Positions 15,716 through 25,500 of a stretch of 64,000 bases of DNA are shown piece after piece (within the stretch, counting starts at the first letter, position 1; every line of letters begins with the position of its first letter). Made by a program: the position numbers and the translations under genes. Under the pieces are notes generated by a model. That model made no database searches. It had not been told where the DNA came from and saw only the letters and a list, made by a program, of their open reading frames with translations. Source of the DNA: Bacteroides cellulosilyticus (GTDB taxonomy: Bacteria > Bacteroidota > Bacteroidia > Bacteroidales > Bacteroidaceae). The stretch covers positions 4,216,501-4,280,500 of the forward strand of contig NZ_CP081903.1 in the NCBI RefSeq assembly GCF_020091405.1, in the 5' to 3' direction.

Positions 15716-16302
15716 TCATTGTGTAGAAATTCCTCTTGTTCGTTTTTTGGGGGGTGACACACTTATTGTCCACCGTTCGGTTTTCCAGATTTTATTGCGT
15801 ACGGTGAGTACTTCCCATTGCGGAACTTTTTTCAAAATTTCACAGATGTGTTCTATATAGAGATTTTTACGTTCTTCCATGATACTGTCCGGACGAATTA
15901 TGTGAACTTCTATACTATCGCTCCACTGAACCAAGAGGCTACTATCCGGCCTCGTTTGTCCTGATACTGATCGAAGATGCCATTTAAATCAACGGTAACT
16001 TCCGGCACTGTATCGGGATAGGCGAAAAGGCTTTTGCTGTCTTCTATTTTTTTCAGAATCAGTTTATCATCTTCTATTTGCCATGTGGCTTGGTATCCTC
16101 TCCAGCAGGCTGTACAAAAGTCCTCTTGGGAGAGACGTTCACTCACCTGTTTGCTTAAGATTGAATCGTGCTCTATCGGGCACGTTTGCAACATAAAAGT
16201 GTCTTTTCCGATAATGATGAGATCGGATATCTGTCCGGTTGCTTGGGCTGAAAGGAGGCAACAGAAGCACAGGAGGTGGAGGAGGAAAAGCTTTCGTGTC
16301 AT
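15716..16302 (-). pseudogene. Secreted hypothetical protein, apparently frameshifted
   Basis: The ATG at 16302 starts a clear signal peptide (MTRKLFLLHLLCFCCLLSAQ) and a periplasmic or surface protein of unknown function (IIGKDTFMLQTCPIEHDSIL, EDFCTACWRGYQATWQIEDD). The frame ends at 15910 with ASWFSGAIV. An overlapping frame continues EVHIIRPDSIMEERKNLYIE then HICEILKKVPQWEVLTV to 15716. A one-base change near 15912 would join the two into about 194 residues. Either the gene is broken or there is a sequence error. Two cysteines (FCTAC) could bind a cofactor or form a disulfide. No family is recognised. Confidence 0.5.
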
Positions 16303-16369
16303 AGTAGAAAAAGTTATATCTGCAAAAATAATTGTTTTTGTGTATAAGAAGGGAGTTTTATATAAGAAA

Positions 16370-16471
16370 TTAGTTCTCATCCCTTTGGCTTGGTGAGAGA
16401 ATAGTTTCCGTTTCATCTATAAAAACTTCCTCTTGGTCGATTTTCTTGCTGACGGGATTAAACTGTTTCAT
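16370..16471 (-). CDS. Possible 33-aa acidic small protein
   Basis: ATG at 16471 reads MKQFNPVSKKIDQEEVFIDE then TETILSPSQRDEN and stops at 16370. The composition is hydrophilic and plausible for a real protein. It lies on the same strand as, and 67 bp upstream of, the signal-peptide start at 16302. No promoter or conserved family was recognised. Confidence 0.3.
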   Translation of the reverse strand: MKQFNPVSKKIDQEEVFIDETETILSPSQRDEN

Positions 16472-16543
16472 GTAAAAAGAGTCATAGATGCATATTTGGT
16501 GAATTCAATGAAAATATAACTCACTTTTAAATGCATTAGAATT

Positions 16544-16879
16544 ATGAAGAAGCAAATTTTAGGTTTGGCCGTTGTTCTGTTTATGGGCTCGGCAGTATGT
16601 ATGGCTCAGGATAACAGAGGTGGACGTCCTGACATGTCAAAGCGTATCGAACAGATGGTGACAGATCTGGGACTGAATGAAGCTCAGGCTAAAGAATTTA
16701 AGGCGGTAATGGAGGAAATGAGACCAAACAGAGGTGCTTCGGGCGAAAGACCTTCACGCGAGGAAATGGAGAAAAAACGTAATGAGGCAGATGCGAAACT
16801 CAAAAAGATTCTGACGGACGAACAGTATAAAAAGTATCAGAGCATGAGGCCTCAGAGAGGACAGAGAAGAGGGAAATAA
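16544..16879 (+). CDS. Small Spy/CpxP-like periplasmic protein (DUF4890-like)
   Basis: A 111-residue exported protein with signal peptide MKKQILGLAVVLFMGSAVCM and cleavage after AQ. The mature part is highly charged and helical: DMSKRIEQMVTDLGLNEAQA, KAVMEEMRPNRG and LKKILTDEQYKKYQSMRPQR, with an RGQRRGK tail. The LTDEQ-x-KYQ pattern and the two-helix length are typical of the small DUF4890 and Spy/CpxP-like proteins of Bacteroidetes, which are thought to act as envelope chaperones or stress sensors. It stands alone, between the island and PUL A, on the opposite strand to both neighbours. A hairpin (16905-16958) follows. Confidence 0.7.
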   Translation: MKKQILGLAVVLFMGSAVCMAQDNRGGRPDMSKRIEQMVTDLGLNEAQAKEFKAVMEEMRPNRGASGERPSREEMEKKRNEADAKLKKILTDEQYKKYQSMRPQRGQRRGK

Positions 16880-16904
16880 TCTTCTATAAGGAAGATATGT
16901 CAAA

Positions 16905-16958
16905 CGTAGTGAAGGATCTACTCACCTGAATGCACGGAGAGGAGATCCTTCGACTACG
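16905..16958. terminator. Hairpin with REP-like arms between convergent genes
   Basis: CGTAGTGAAGGATCT (16905-16919) pairs with AGATCCTTCGACTACG (16943-16958), 15 pairs with one bulged base. The right arm continues into CTTAGGATGACAG, wording typical of dispersed intergenic repeats. It separates convergent genes and can serve both as a terminator. Confidence 0.55.
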
Positions 16959-17003
16959 CTTAGGATGACAGTATCGATAAGCTTATTGTTTTTTTTCAAA
17001 CGG

Positions 17004-18434
17004 TTATTTACTGAATGTAACCTCTTCTGTATGTTCGCCTACAAAGATGCGTGCCATATCTCCGGTCTTATACCATTTGGGTTTATCGGGCATGTCATCA
17101 TAAATCACTTCACCGTTTATTTGTAAGTTTTCAAAACGAATGTTTTTCACTTTCCGTTTTTTGTCATAACCGATAATCATGGAAACTTCTGCATTCTCTC
17201 CCGTGTAGGAGATATCCTTGAACAATACATTCTCAATACCTCTGCCCGGTGCTTTGCAATATTTCTCATTGTAGAAGATACGCAGATTAACTAATTGTCC
17301 CTGTCTGAAATCTTCTATCCGGATATTCTCAAAGCGCACATTGCGGATCAGATTATTATCGCCTGCATTGATGGCGAGGCAGCCTTGATAATCCAATTGC
17401 TTCTCTTTATGGTCCAGAATGTCGATATTGATATAATTCAGGTTTTCCAGAATCTCAGGGTTTTCAACGTCTCCATGAATACCGATAAAGATGGGGTGCG
17501 CTACATCCGCCCAAAGGGTAGAGTTTTGCATGGTGATATTTTTGCAACCGCCGGTAAATCCCAGACGAGTTCCGTAGACAGTGGTGCAATCGTCGGAGTT
17601 ACGGCAAAATACGCCGTCGAACAATACATTGTTGCTGGCAAATACATTCATGCCGTCGCCCCAACCGTAAGAGCTGATGGATTTTACGTTGCGTATCGTT
17701 ATGCTGTCCGATCCTCCTGTGGGGCATTGGGTAGTGATAACTCCTTCTACTAATACATTTTTGGAATTGACGATACGTAGCCCTGCCCAGCGTTCGGGAA
17801 TAACGATACCTCTTCCCAGAATCTTCACATTCTGAGCATTTACCACCTGGATGCATCCTTTTACAAGAGCTCCTCCCGCTATATAAACCGTCTTTCCGGA
17901 CGGAACATTCAGTGTGTCCCCGGGAAATGTGTGTATGCCCGGACCGAAGTAAATCAGATTCTTATCCTTCAGTTTTTTGGGTTTCTTCTCATCTATCGGA
18001 TTGGCAAAAAGATGAAGATTATGGAAAATATCTCCGTTTACTTCTACCGACAAGTTACGCGGACGGTCCAGTTTGAAGGTCATTGTATTACCGTCTATCG
18101 AAGGGGCTATTCCGTAAGATAGTGGGCGGATACGACCCGTTTGGATTGTTCCGTGATTGAACGTTACCGATACTTCTACTTCGCCTGAGAAGTCGAAATA
18201 GCTCATGGAGGCATTTTCTACATTATGGTTGTTTCCTTGCACTTCGTCTACTTGGACAAGGTATGTGTCCACAGACTTCCAGTCTTTTCCGTTTTGTCTC
18301 ACTTTGACAGAGAAATCATTCATCAGTTCGGCATCTTTCGGTGCCGGGTAAGTTGTTAATTGGGCTTGTGAGTAGATACACTGGATATAACCCAACAGGA
18401 TACTTGCGATAAATACAAATCGTTTTAGGTTCAT
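17004..18434 (-). CDS. GH28-like parallel beta-helix glycosidase (copy 2)
   Basis: A 476-residue exported protein (signal MNLKRFVFIASILLGYIQCI), the last gene of PUL A. An N-terminal sandwich runs to NLHLFANPIDEKK; the beta-helix begins IYFGPGIHTFPGDTLN. Candidate catalytic acids are in GWGDGMNVFA and RNSDDCTTVYG, and the histidine is in IGIHGDVENPE. The phrase NSTLWADVAHPIFIGIHGD nearly repeats that of the paralogue at 4889-6274. The first acidic motif has Asn where copy 1 has Asp (GMN against GID), so its specificity may differ. It probably acts on galacturonic acid-rich polymers together with the GH43-like enzyme encoded 81 bp upstream. A duplication inside one old pectin locus is likely. 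Confidence 0.8.
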   Translation of the reverse strand: MNLKRFVFIASILLGYIQCIYSQAQLTTYPAPKDAELMNDFSVKVRQNGKDWKSVDTYLVQVDEVQGNNHNVENASMSYFDFSGEVEVSVTFNHGTIQTGRIRPLSYGIAPSIDGNTMTFKLDRPRNLSVEVNGDIFHNLHLFANPIDEKKPKKLKDKNLIYFGPGIHTFPGDTLNVPSGKTVYIAGGALVKGCIQVVNAQNVKILGRGIVIPERWAGLRIVNSKNVLVEGVITTQCPTGGSDSITIRNVKSISSYGWGDGMNVFASNNVLFDGVFCRNSDDCTTVYGTRLGFTGGCKNITMQNSTLWADVAHPIFIGIHGDVENPEILENLNYINIDILDHKEKQLDYQGCLAINAGDNNLIRNVRFENIRIEDFRQGQLVNLRIFYNEKYCKAPGRGIENVLFKDISYTGENAEVSMIIGYDKKRKVKNIRFENLQINGEVIYDDMPDKPKWYKTGDMARIFVGEHTEEVTFSK

Positions 18435-18515
18435 TTATATAGTATTACGTTATTTATTAACGGAAGATACGAATAATGAAAGAAATACACTTAATGCAAA
18501 AGGAATGTTATAGCA

Positions 18516-19553
18516 TTATTTTAATAATTCTTTAGGTACTCCTTTCCATTTATTATTTAATCGGATAGCTTCCTCTTCGGTGATGCTGATTACACTACCA
18601 TGCCTTGGATTGAAGTTTTTATTGAAAACCTCAGGAGTATTGGTGAAGTTATAAAGGTCTTTACTACGCTGAAACTCGTAACGTAGGTTTTTATACAGGT
18701 CGTACATGAGTATATAAGTGTCGGAATTATTCAGTTTAAAAATACTTGAACCTTCTACCACCGTAGGTGTTTCGGCATAAACATCCAGATATTTGAAATC
18801 TTCAATCCAGGGCCCTTTTAGAGATTTGCTTGTTGCTTGTTGGATACCATTCTTGTATTCTTTCCCGTTCTCATCTTTCGTATTTCCTTTATAAAAAAGG
18901 TGGTAAGTTCCGTCTTTGTATACGATATCTCCATCAATTGCACCATATCGGGCACGAAACATCAAAGTTGGTTCATTAATGAAAGCGGTAAATTTTTTAT
19001 TAGCATATGCGCAATAGAAATCTAAATTCTCTTCACCTTTAAAGCGTATGGTGAAATATACCAGATATTTCTTTTCATCCGGATCGTATACGACTTGAGG
19101 TGCCCAGACCCATTGTATGTTTTGAAAATTGTTGGGATACGCTTTTGCCAAATCAATCACTGAATGTTCCCAATCAATCAGATTATCTGATTTCATCATT
19201 ATAATTCCCGGGTTGTGTCCCCAACCGTTTTTAAAGGTAAACATATCTGTGGCTACCATATAAAATGCTTCTTCATGTTCTCCGCGCATAATATAGGGGT
19301 CTCTGATTCCACCGGTTTGTGATATGGTATCGGAAGCAATAATTGGTTCATTGTTGTTGAGTGCGTACCAGTTTATAGCATCGCTACTTATCCCAAAGCG
19401 TAGTTGCTCTTGTTTCAGGCGCTCTCCTGACCCTTCAAAATAGGCAAATAAATATCCGGCAAATGTCGGCTTTTGTTTTCCTTTGGTTAATGTGCAACTA
19501 CTTAGGCAAAAAGCTAATGTGGTATAAGTGAAAAGTTTTAAAGCTCGTTTCAT
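18516..19553 (-). CDS. GH43-like five-bladed propeller lipoprotein
   Basis: The ATG at 19553 (MKRALKLFTYTTLAFCLSSC) gives a lipoprotein signal and 345 residues; an earlier in-frame ATG at 19622 would put a hydrophobic tract in front and is unlikely. The fold resembles GH43/GH117-type beta-propellers: LRFGISSDAINWYALNNNEP, GGIRDPYIMRGEHEEAFYMV with the candidate base Asp, ARYGAIDGDIVYKDGTYHLF and VVEGSSIFKLNNSDTYIL with the candidate acid Glu. Such enzymes usually remove arabinose, xylose or galactose side chains. The subfamily is not resolvable here, and an inactive sugar-binding role is possible. It lies between the DUF1735 lipoprotein and the GH28-like gene of PUL A. Confidence 0.7.
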   Translation of the reverse strand: MKRALKLFTYTTLAFCLSSCTLTKGKQKPTFAGYLFAYFEGSGERLKQEQLRFGISSDAINWYALNNNEPIIASDTISQTGGIRDPYIMRGEHEEAFYMVATDMFTFKNGWGHNPGIIMMKSDNLIDWEHSVIDLAKAYPNNFQNIQWVWAPQVVYDPDEKKYLVYFTIRFKGEENLDFYCAYANKKFTAFINEPTLMFRARYGAIDGDIVYKDGTYHLFYKGNTKDENGKEYKNGIQQATSKSLKGPWIEDFKYLDVYAETPTVVEGSSIFKLNNSDTYILMYDLYKNLRYEFQRSKDLYNFTNTPEVFNKNFNPRHGSVISITEEEAIRLNNKWKGVPKELLK

Positions 19554-19657
19554 GTGTATTGATATAATGTTAAACTGCTGGGCGCATAGTCCCAGCAGTT
19601 TTGTTAATATTAAGATTATCATTTGTAGAAGATGATCATCTTTTTTCTATACAATCA

Positions 19658-20590
19658 TTATCCGGCAAAAGCCTTTCTGAATGTACCTTGCATTCGATAA
19701 CGCCCTTCACCGTCCATATAGTCATACCAGAAAGTGAATGTGCCATTGTTGTATTCGGCTTCTCCGTTCACGATTGGCATATCTTCCCAAGCTCTCACAG
19801 TAAACTTGTTTTCGCTTACCTGAACGAAGTTGACACATAAGTTCTTGACTGCTGTAAAGTAATCTTTTCCAGGATTCCATGAATTACTATATTCAGCCAA
19901 AGTTTCTTTCGTTTTATCGTGGAAGAAACGCACCGTGTTTTGTGATGCGGCAGTCAGTGTGCGCTGGATGCTTACAGGAATAGGCATACCTTGTTCCACC
20001 CATTCTGTAGTACCATCGGGAAGTGTTTCTTCTTTAAGTGTGGTTCTGGCTGCATCCAGATGGTAATTACCTGAATAGGGATTGGTCAGTTTCAGAGTAA
20101 AAATTAACTCCGAACCATTTTCAGAAATCTGATAATCTGATGTTGATTCTATGGCAAAACCGATGGAATACAGTGAGTCGCAGTGTAATTCATTTGTATT
20201 TAGACTGAACGGGAAACGTGTGTATAATTCTCCTGCTTTGAGGGTTGCGGTCCATGAAGGAAGATTAATGAGAGCCAAAGGTAACTGTTGATACTTTACC
20301 GGAGCATCAAGCATGTATTTGGCATTGTACCAGTCTACAATTTCATCATTGCGTTTCAGCGTAATAACTACATCTCTGTCCACTTTCTGGCTTCCGCTGG
20401 CTGACAGAGAGACAAATGCTTCTTGCTCATCTCCATAGGGGATTTCAAAAGAGGACACTTTGGTATCGGCGCCAATCATATAGATGTCTTTCTGATATTG
20501 TTCGGAATCCATCGGATCGACAACTTCACAAGCTGCAAACAGCACTGTTGACAGCAGTGAAAGTATAAAGTTATTTCTATTCTTTTTCAT
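19658..20590 (-). CDS. DUF1735/DUF4361 lipoprotein, surface glycan-binding type
   Basis: A 310-residue lipoprotein (MKKNRNNFILSLLSTVLFAAC) placed 21 bp after susD, the usual position of a surface glycan-binding protein. The N-terminal part (about 30-150) resembles DUF1735: KDIYMIGADTKVSSFEIPYG, then AGELYTRFPFSLNTNELHCD. The C-terminal part (about 165-310) resembles DUF4361: NPYSGNYHLDAARTTLKEET, and TVRFFHDKTKETLAEYSN to the ending MDGEGRYRMQGTFRKAF. Proteins of this type sit on the outer membrane and capture polysaccharide for SusCD; they have no catalytic site. The ligand is unknown, but the neighbouring GH28 and GH43 enzymes point to a pectic chain. Confidence 0.8.
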   Translation of the reverse strand: MKKNRNNFILSLLSTVLFAACEVVDPMDSEQYQKDIYMIGADTKVSSFEIPYGDEQEAFVSLSASGSQKVDRDVVITLKRNDEIVDWYNAKYMLDAPVKYQQLPLALINLPSWTATLKAGELYTRFPFSLNTNELHCDSLYSIGFAIESTSDYQISENGSELIFTLKLTNPYSGNYHLDAARTTLKEETLPDGTTEWVEQGMPIPVSIQRTLTAASQNTVRFFHDKTKETLAEYSNSWNPGKDYFTAVKNLCVNFVQVSENKFTVRAWEDMPIVNGEAEYNNGTFTFWYDYMDGEGRYRMQGTFRKAFAG

Positions 20591-20611
20591 AATCTATTGT
20601 ATTTATAAGGT

Positions 20612-22582
20612 TTACCATCCGGGATTCTGAACTAATTTACTGTTTTTATTCATTGCAGACTTCGGTATTGGACAGAAATTATTCTTATAGTCGAAGTACC
20701 GGCGGGATTTATCATCATTCAAAGTAGTGATGGTGTGGAATGCTTCACGCTCACTTTTTCTGGCTTTGATATTCATACCCAATACTGGTTTATTATAAGC
20801 ATGTTCGGCATCTCCCCAACGGCGAAGGTCATGATAACGATGTCCTTCGCATACAAATTCGACGCGACGTTCGTGCTTGATCAGCTCGCGCATTTCCTCG
20901 CGTGAAGGTAATGCAGTCAAACCTGGTAGTCCTGCACGATAACGGATTTGATTGAAAGCATCCAGAATCTCGTCTTCATCCCGTCCGGTCACTGTTATAT
21001 CGCCTTCGGTATATGTGCCTTCCAGCTCATTCATGGCTTCCGCGTAGTTCAGTAATATTTCAGCATAACGGTATATCGGGAAAGACTTGGGTTTTAGAGA
21101 ACCTTTCAGGTTGTCTTCTGGATGAACGTATTTCTTGCAGGTATATCCGGTATGGTTATAGTCTACGGCAAAATTAGCCGGAGGACCTGCATTGCCATCG
21201 GCATAGTATTGCACTTCTACATTTTTCAATGAATTATCATTGCCGGAGTAAGATGTGCCGGGCCATAAGCAATGATTAAATCCCATAGAGACATAAAAAC
21301 GCATTTCCCGGTTGTCATACATTTTTGCTGCATTGGCTTTCAAGGTGTATCCTGAGAATTTTTTATCAGTTCCAATAGGTTCCCAGTGATTTGCAGGAAG
21401 AGAGTAATTGCTGCCGTCAGCCATATAGAAAGCATCGGCTACATCTTGTGTAAGATTTAATCCGTTCATACCTCCCATAACTCCCGGTAGGGCGATTCCG
21501 GCAGGCGTATCTTTACCTGTCTGAGTTGGCCGGCATGAATAGATAACTTCCTCATTCATCTCAACAGGTACATCTCCATTGAATATTTCAGCATAAGAAC
21601 GATAAGGATCAATATCTGTAGGGTTGAATTGCGAAATAGGACGGGCTGCATAAGCTTGGGTTACAGCCTCAGGCAACTGGCCGGTATCAGATTTTCTTTT
21701 TGCTGTATAGAGATGGTATAGTTCGGTATTCATAACACGTTTGGCTGCTACCGCCGCTTTTCCCCATTTTTCGTTATCTTTGTTTTGACTGATGAAGTGA
21801 ACTCCGTCGCTCTTACGTATCCAGTCTGCGTATAATCCACCGCTACCACCATTGAACCAAGGACTTGCCGCATACAATCTGACGCGTGATAAAGTAGCTA
21901 AAGCTGCTCCCTGTGTTGGAATAGTGATTTGGTCGGTCGGCCTTGAACTATATAAATACTCTACTGCCTTTTCCAGATTCTGGCAGATGTAGTCCACGCA
22001 TTCATCGTATGTGGCACGCTCTATGGACATTTCCTCTACACTTGCGTCAACGGCAAATGCTTCGTCGGGGACAATGGGAACAGGACCATATTGCAACAAT
22101 AACTGGAAATAATAATAGCCTTTCAGAAAATAACATCTTCCGATAAAGTCTCTACGGTCTAAGTCAGAGATGTCCTGTACTTCGTTGATACGTTTCAAAA
22201 CGATACTTGCTTTTCTTATTCCTGTGTAGTAATTGGGATAATTAAAGTATTTTGTTTCATAAAAAGGTGTCATTTCATCCAACAAGAATTTGATGGCAGC
22301 ATGACGGTCATCGTTGAAAGACGTAAAATTTTCATCCGATGCTCCTTGAAAAGGGGTTGGGGCTAATGTCCATAGGTTTCCTTCATTGGGCAGATAACTT
22401 GCTGCTCCATTGATGTATTGTTCCGTCAGTACTTTTCTCTTGAATATAGAATCCAATTGGGTGGTCTGTTTAAAGTAATCGTCTACATCCAGATAATTGC
22501 TACATGAGAACTGTGTAATACTAAGCAAGCAAATGCATAGCATGCCTATTATGATATGTATATTTTTTATATATGTTTTCAT
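20612..22582 (-). CDS. SusD-like outer-membrane lipoprotein (PUL A)
   Basis: About 656 residues. The ATG at 22582 (MKTYIKNIHIIIGMLCICLL) is preferred to a GTG three codons earlier. A lipoprotein signal ends at FSC. The SusD features are present: an N-terminal TPR-like helix set (YYTGIRKASIVLKRINEVQD, GRCYFLKGYYYFQLLLQYGP), the central phrase YAASPWFNGGSGG, and the C-terminal ADAL-like RYAEILLNYAEAMNEL, with ERRVEFVCEGHRYHDLRRWG. The final FCPIPKSAMNKNSKLVQNPGW is the classic SusD ending. It forms the lid over the SusC barrel and binds the glycan. It starts 12 bp after the susC stop. Confidence 0.95.
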   Translation of the reverse strand: MKTYIKNIHIIIGMLCICLLSITQFSCSNYLDVDDYFKQTTQLDSIFKRKVLTEQYINGAASYLPNEGNLWTLAPTPFQGASDENFTSFNDDRHAAIKFLLDEMTPFYETKYFNYPNYYTGIRKASIVLKRINEVQDISDLDRRDFIGRCYFLKGYYYFQLLLQYGPVPIVPDEAFAVDASVEEMSIERATYDECVDYICQNLEKAVEYLYSSRPTDQITIPTQGAALATLSRVRLYAASPWFNGGSGGLYADWIRKSDGVHFISQNKDNEKWGKAAVAAKRVMNTELYHLYTAKRKSDTGQLPEAVTQAYAARPISQFNPTDIDPYRSYAEIFNGDVPVEMNEEVIYSCRPTQTGKDTPAGIALPGVMGGMNGLNLTQDVADAFYMADGSNYSLPANHWEPIGTDKKFSGYTLKANAAKMYDNREMRFYVSMGFNHCLWPGTSYSGNDNSLKNVEVQYYADGNAGPPANFAVDYNHTGYTCKKYVHPEDNLKGSLKPKSFPIYRYAEILLNYAEAMNELEGTYTEGDITVTGRDEDEILDAFNQIRYRAGLPGLTALPSREEMRELIKHERRVEFVCEGHRYHDLRRWGDAEHAYNKPVLGMNIKARKSEREAFHTITTLNDDKSRRYFDYKNNFCPIPKSAMNKNSKLVQNPGW

Positions 22583-22594
22583 TATTGTCACTTT

Positions 22595-25500
22595 TTAGAA
22601 TGTTACAAATAATTGCATGGTATATTTACGTTGCAACGGATAAACTGCTCCATTGTCCGATGCTTGTGCGGGATCCCAAAGTTTTACTTTATCCCATACG
22701 TGCAGGTTCTCACCTATTAGGCTGACGGTTAAAGATTTGATTATTTTGGTCTTACGCATCCATCTGTCAGGAAAGCTATAAGAAAGTTCTACGTTCTTCA
22801 ATCGGACATAGCTACCATCAGCGAGCCAATGTGTGGAAGCCCGGTTATTGTTCTTGTTCTCTCCATATGTCAGTCTGGGAAAGCGTGCATTAGGATTCTC
22901 CGTGGAAGGGTCGCCTGAGTACCAGGCGGGAGTCCAGCGGTTGGATTGATCGGTTACGATAGAGAGTACATTACCCGTTGTTTCTCCGGCAAACGGATAG
23001 TAACCGCTTCCTCCCATAAAATATTGTACGTCTTTCACGCCTTCAAACAGTGCATTGAGGCGGAAACCTTTGTAATTCACTTCGAAGGCAAGACCATATT
23101 GAATTTGCGGAATATTGGAGAATGAGAGGGGAACAATATCGTCATCGTTGATAACTCCGTCACCGTTTACATCTTTATATTTGATGTCTCCCGGCATTAC
23201 ATTTTCCATGAAAGTTTGTTTAGGGCTGCTTTTAATATCAGCTTCATCCCTGAACAGTCCTTCGGATATCAACCCGCGTAGTACATTATAAGGAACGCCA
23301 CTATATGACTGGTACGGATAATTTATACCGGATTGTTCCCAGTAATTCACTTTGTTTCTTGCCAATGTAAAATTACCACGCAGGGTGAAGGAAAGATCTT
23401 TGGCTATAGTCTGGGTGAAAGAAGCATTTCCGTCAAATCCCCAGGAAGTCATGGAGCCGATGTTGGCGTAAGGAAGTGTGGAGTTCAGACCGGATTCTAA
23501 AGGAACACTTTCACGCTTTTGAAAGACACCAGTGGTCTTGTTGCGGAAAAAGTCTACGGTAAACTCTAACTTGTTATCAAATAACTTACCATCAATGCCG
23601 AGATCAAGTTTGGTAGTTGTTTCCCATGCCATATTTGTTGCACCGATTTGTGTCTCACCGATGGCTGTTCCGCCCCAAGTGCCAGCGCCTGTACCTCCTA
23701 CAATGGTAAGGTAGGGGAAGCGTACATCTTTTAGGCGGTCGTTACCTACTTTTCCATATGATCCGCGAAACTTCAGGTAGTTGAAGAAAGGTAGCGCTTT
23801 TTGGAAGAACTTGTATTGGGAAGGAATCCAGCCGAGCGCGATAGACGGGAATAAGCCATAACGTTCTCCCTTTTTGAAGTTCTCCGAACCGGTATATCCT
23901 ACATTACCTTCGATCATATAGGTGTCTTTATATGAATATGTGGCTCTGCCGGAGAAAGCTTGGTAACGCTTGGGGACTACAGAATATAAGTCATCACCCC
24001 ATGTGCTATTTTTGGTTTCCTGGCAATAATAGTGCAATAGTCCCGTAACGCGGTGGTCTTTATTAAAAATACGTTCATAGTTGGCTTGTAACTCAAAATA
24101 GTACTGTCGGTCTGATGAAGTCAACTGTTCGGACTTCAAGTCTACCTTTTCCACTTTCTTTTGGGTTCGCAGGCTTCCATCGGTATAGCGTCCCATTTTA
24201 GGATCAGCAAAATATAGGTCGGGAGTGATGGAATTTTTAATAGTATGACTTCCGTTGGTCATCAACGAGAATAAACCTTGTACGGATAACCCTTTAACAA
24301 ACATTCCTAAATCCTGTTTCAAGGTTATATTCGACTTGGCACTATATCGTTCAATAGCTTTATATCCGGTATAGTTCAGTTGTACATAAGGGGACATTTG
24401 GTCACTATTAACACCATAAGAAGGCAACTGACCGTTTGAGTAGCGAACCGGAACCATGGTTGCAGGTAAGTTGGCCTGCGCTGTCCATAGTGCTTTATTA
24501 TCATCTCCGAATCCCGGTGCGTTCTGCTTTACAAATACAGTCTCTAAATTAAGGGAGAGTAGAGTTGTGCGAGTTATATTAGCATCTACATTAGCCCGGA
24601 AATTGTATTTGTTATAATCTACATTAGCGCTATATGGGGATTCTTTATCTTGCTTAAAAAGGGCTTCATTGGTAAGTGCTCCCAAACTTACATAATAGCG
24701 TGCGTTTTCTCCACCACCTGACAGGCTGAAGTGGTGTTGCGTGTTCCATACATGATCTTTTAGAATCACATCCCGCCAGTTGACGTTAGGATATAAGTCC
24801 GGATCTAGCCCAGTTCTATACAGTTCTAATTCAGTAGGAGTATATAGCGCACTGTTGCCCCTGACCATTCGTGCCTCATTGGCTAGTGCGGCGTATTGAT
24901 AGGCGTCTGTATATTCCGGCATACGTGGAGAGTAAGAGTAGGTCATGTTTGCCTTGTAGTTGATTTGCAACTTACCAGCCTTACCTCGTTTGGTTGTAAC
25001 TACAACGACACCGTTAGCGCCACGTGTTCCATATACTGCTGTTGCTGAAGCGTCTTTTAGTACAGAGAAACTTTCAATATCAGATGGGTCAAGGTCATTC
25101 AAGTCTCCTTCGATACCATCAATAAGAATTAGGGCTCCTTGGTTGGCTCCGAAAGTACTGATACCACGTATCCAGAATTCGGAGAAGTCATTGCCAGGTT
25201 CACCACTACGCGTCACTGCAATGATACCCGGTACGCGTGCACCAAGCATATTACTGACAGATGTGGCCGGTACTTGCAATTCACGTGTTTCTACATTAGT
25301 AATAGCTCCAACAACGGATACTTTACGCTGAGAACCACGCCCTGTTATTACAACTTCTTCCAATTCACTGATATCGGGTCTCATACCGATTGTTTCTCTC
25401 TCTTTATCAGATGTATATCTGATTTCAAGAGTCTTATAACCCATATAGGAAAATGCTACAGTAGCTCCTTTGGGAATGTTGTTTATTCTGAATCTTCCGT

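Noticed and set aside
16302..16416. Longer N terminus of the frameshifted secreted protein from 16416
   Set aside because: The signal peptide begins at 16302. The 38 residues before it are not like any leader and overlap a possible small gene.
22582..22591. GTG start for the PUL A susD gene
   Set aside because: The ATG three codons later begins the normal lipoprotein signal and leaves a usual 12-bp gap to susC.
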